Source: JAEUJM01 sp044221555
GTDB lineage: Bacteria; Actinomycetota; Acidimicrobiia; Acidimicrobiales; DATDAH01
Assembly (NCBI GenBank): GCA_044221555.1
Contig: JBGAOY010000026.1
Location: 1 to 57,793 of the forward strand
Direction: 5' to 3'
Length of the DNA: 57,793 nucleotides
Position numbers and translations under genes: made by a program. Of the stretch, positions 57,248-57,793 are shown in pieces; position 1 is the first letter of the stretch; each line of letters begins with the position of its first letter. The notes beneath the pieces were generated by a model. It made no database searches. It had not been told where the DNA came from and saw nothing but the letters and a program-made list of their open reading frames with translations.

Positions 57248-57567
57248 CCACGAGTCATCGTCGAACGCCACCGAACCGCGCCACAGTCGTCACCTCGAGC
57301 CGGGAGCCCGTCGAGCGGCTCGGAGTCATGGCCGACCCGCTCCCCGCCCGGTCCGCCATTGGACCGCGCCAGTCCGTCGCCCACGAACTCGTGCTCGACG
57401 GGGAGTCCTACCGGCAACGCCAGAAGCCAACCGTCGCCGACACCGTTGACGAGTCCCGGCGGCCCGATGATCGTCTCGTCGCCGGACCCGACCGAACCCC
57501 GCAAGCGGTCCCCTGCCACCGCCGCACGGGCGGCCCCATCACGCCAGCGGCGACAACCGACTAGGAC
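57248..57567 (+). pseudogene. istB: Frameshifted C-terminal remnant of an IS21-family helper ATPase (istB)
   Basis: The sequence RVIVERHRTAP (from about 57251) in one frame continues in another frame as NRATVVTSSREPVERLGVMA and AHELVLDGESYRQRQKPTVA. This is the end of IstB-type ATPases of IS21 elements, where a sensor-like T-S-N-R-E-P motif and a final DGESYR block are typical. The Walker A and B half is absent and a frameshift lies near 57275-57285, so it cannot be functional. It marks an old insertion at this edge. Confidence 0.65.
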
Positions 57568-57728
57568 ACTGTTGAACAACGGCGACTTGGGGCCGCCCAG
57601 GTCGTAGCGTTGGTCGTGGGTCCGGGGATGGCCGAACCGAACAGGCGGCATGAAGGGGTGTGGGCTGGCGGTCCTGGTCGGGGGTTGAACCCGTTGAGAG
57701 GTCCCTTGTTGCCTTCCCAGGCCCGCTG

Positions 57729-57793
57729 TCAGGCGAGGATCCAGGTGCCGTCGCGGTGGTCGAGGCCGAGGTTGACGAGCCGGCGGAGGTTGA
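57729..57793 (-). CDS. C-terminal end of an unidentified protein (cut by window edge)
   Basis: The last 20 residues read NLRRLVNLGLDHRDGTWILA followed by TGA. The phase is typical of coding sequence, but too little is visible to name it. A transposase or similar mobile-element protein is possible, given the adjacent istB remnant. Confidence 0.4.
   Translation of the reverse strand, partial: NLRRLVNLGLDHRDGTWILA

Overview
The window is high-GC, gene-dense DNA (many starts are GTG, and many genes overlap by ATGA or GTGA). It looks like a chromosomal piece of an actinomycete of the class Acidimicrobiia. This assignment is an inference from protein style (a GTG-started membrane cyclophilin, DUF1800/DUF1501 cassettes, an ethylmalonyl-CoA mutase) and not from a marker gene. 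No rRNA, tRNA, CRISPR array or replication origin was found.

Layout. 0-0.4 kb: 5' end of an aspartate kinase gene (minus strand, cut by the window edge). 0.6-4.8 kb: two tandem secreted RCC1 beta-propeller proteins. 4.9-11.5 kb: housekeeping and metabolic genes (aldehyde dehydrogenase, membrane cyclophilin, a methyltransferase/S51-like pair, 3-hydroxybutyryl-CoA dehydrogenase, an EcsC-like protein, Leu/Phe-tRNA-protein transferase). 11.5-24.7 kb: a mostly minus-strand block with two copies of a DUF1800-DUF1501 export cassette. Between them is a large plus-strand cyclase/AAA-ATPase/TPR regulator. Around them are a PAP2 phosphatase, an RTX-type calcium-binding protein, a kinase-like protein and an NHL propeller. 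24.8-31.6 kb: ethylmalonyl-CoA mutase, a degenerate GGDEF protein, an 85-bp repeat cluster, a membrane glycosyltransferase, an HSL esterase and a thioredoxin pair.

31.7-43.3 kb is a co-oriented DNA-end-processing block: AddB-like nuclease, AddA-like helicase-nuclease, a small coiled protein, a UvrD2-like helicase with HRDC and zinc motif, and, overlapping its stop codon, an ADP-ribosylglycohydrolase fused to a Cys-phosphatase. 43.4-51.1 kb holds an AbiEii-type nucleotidyltransferase with a small partner, an SDR enzyme, an unknown protein, a PIN-toxin remnant, a RecQ helicase fused to a ComF-like phosphoribosyltransferase, and a DprA-like protein whose Rossmann loop is expanded by a tandem minisatellite. 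51.1-57.8 kb is looser: a cupin, zinc-ribbon proteins, two alpha/beta hydrolases, an 18-copy octamer array, a 113-bp tandem duplication, an HbhA/phasin-like protein with operator and terminator, and a frameshifted IS21 istB remnant at the right edge.

Three cross-cutting observations stand out. First, about fifteen genes carry a TAnnnT-like -10 element placed 6-8 nt before the start codon, a spacing that implies leaderless transcripts. Second, the two RCC1 proteins and the NHL protein end in the same roughly 140-residue domain although their propellers are unrelated. Third, several simple-repeat expansions have entered coding or stop-codon sequence (DprA-like, dienelactone hydrolase, mutase N-terminus).
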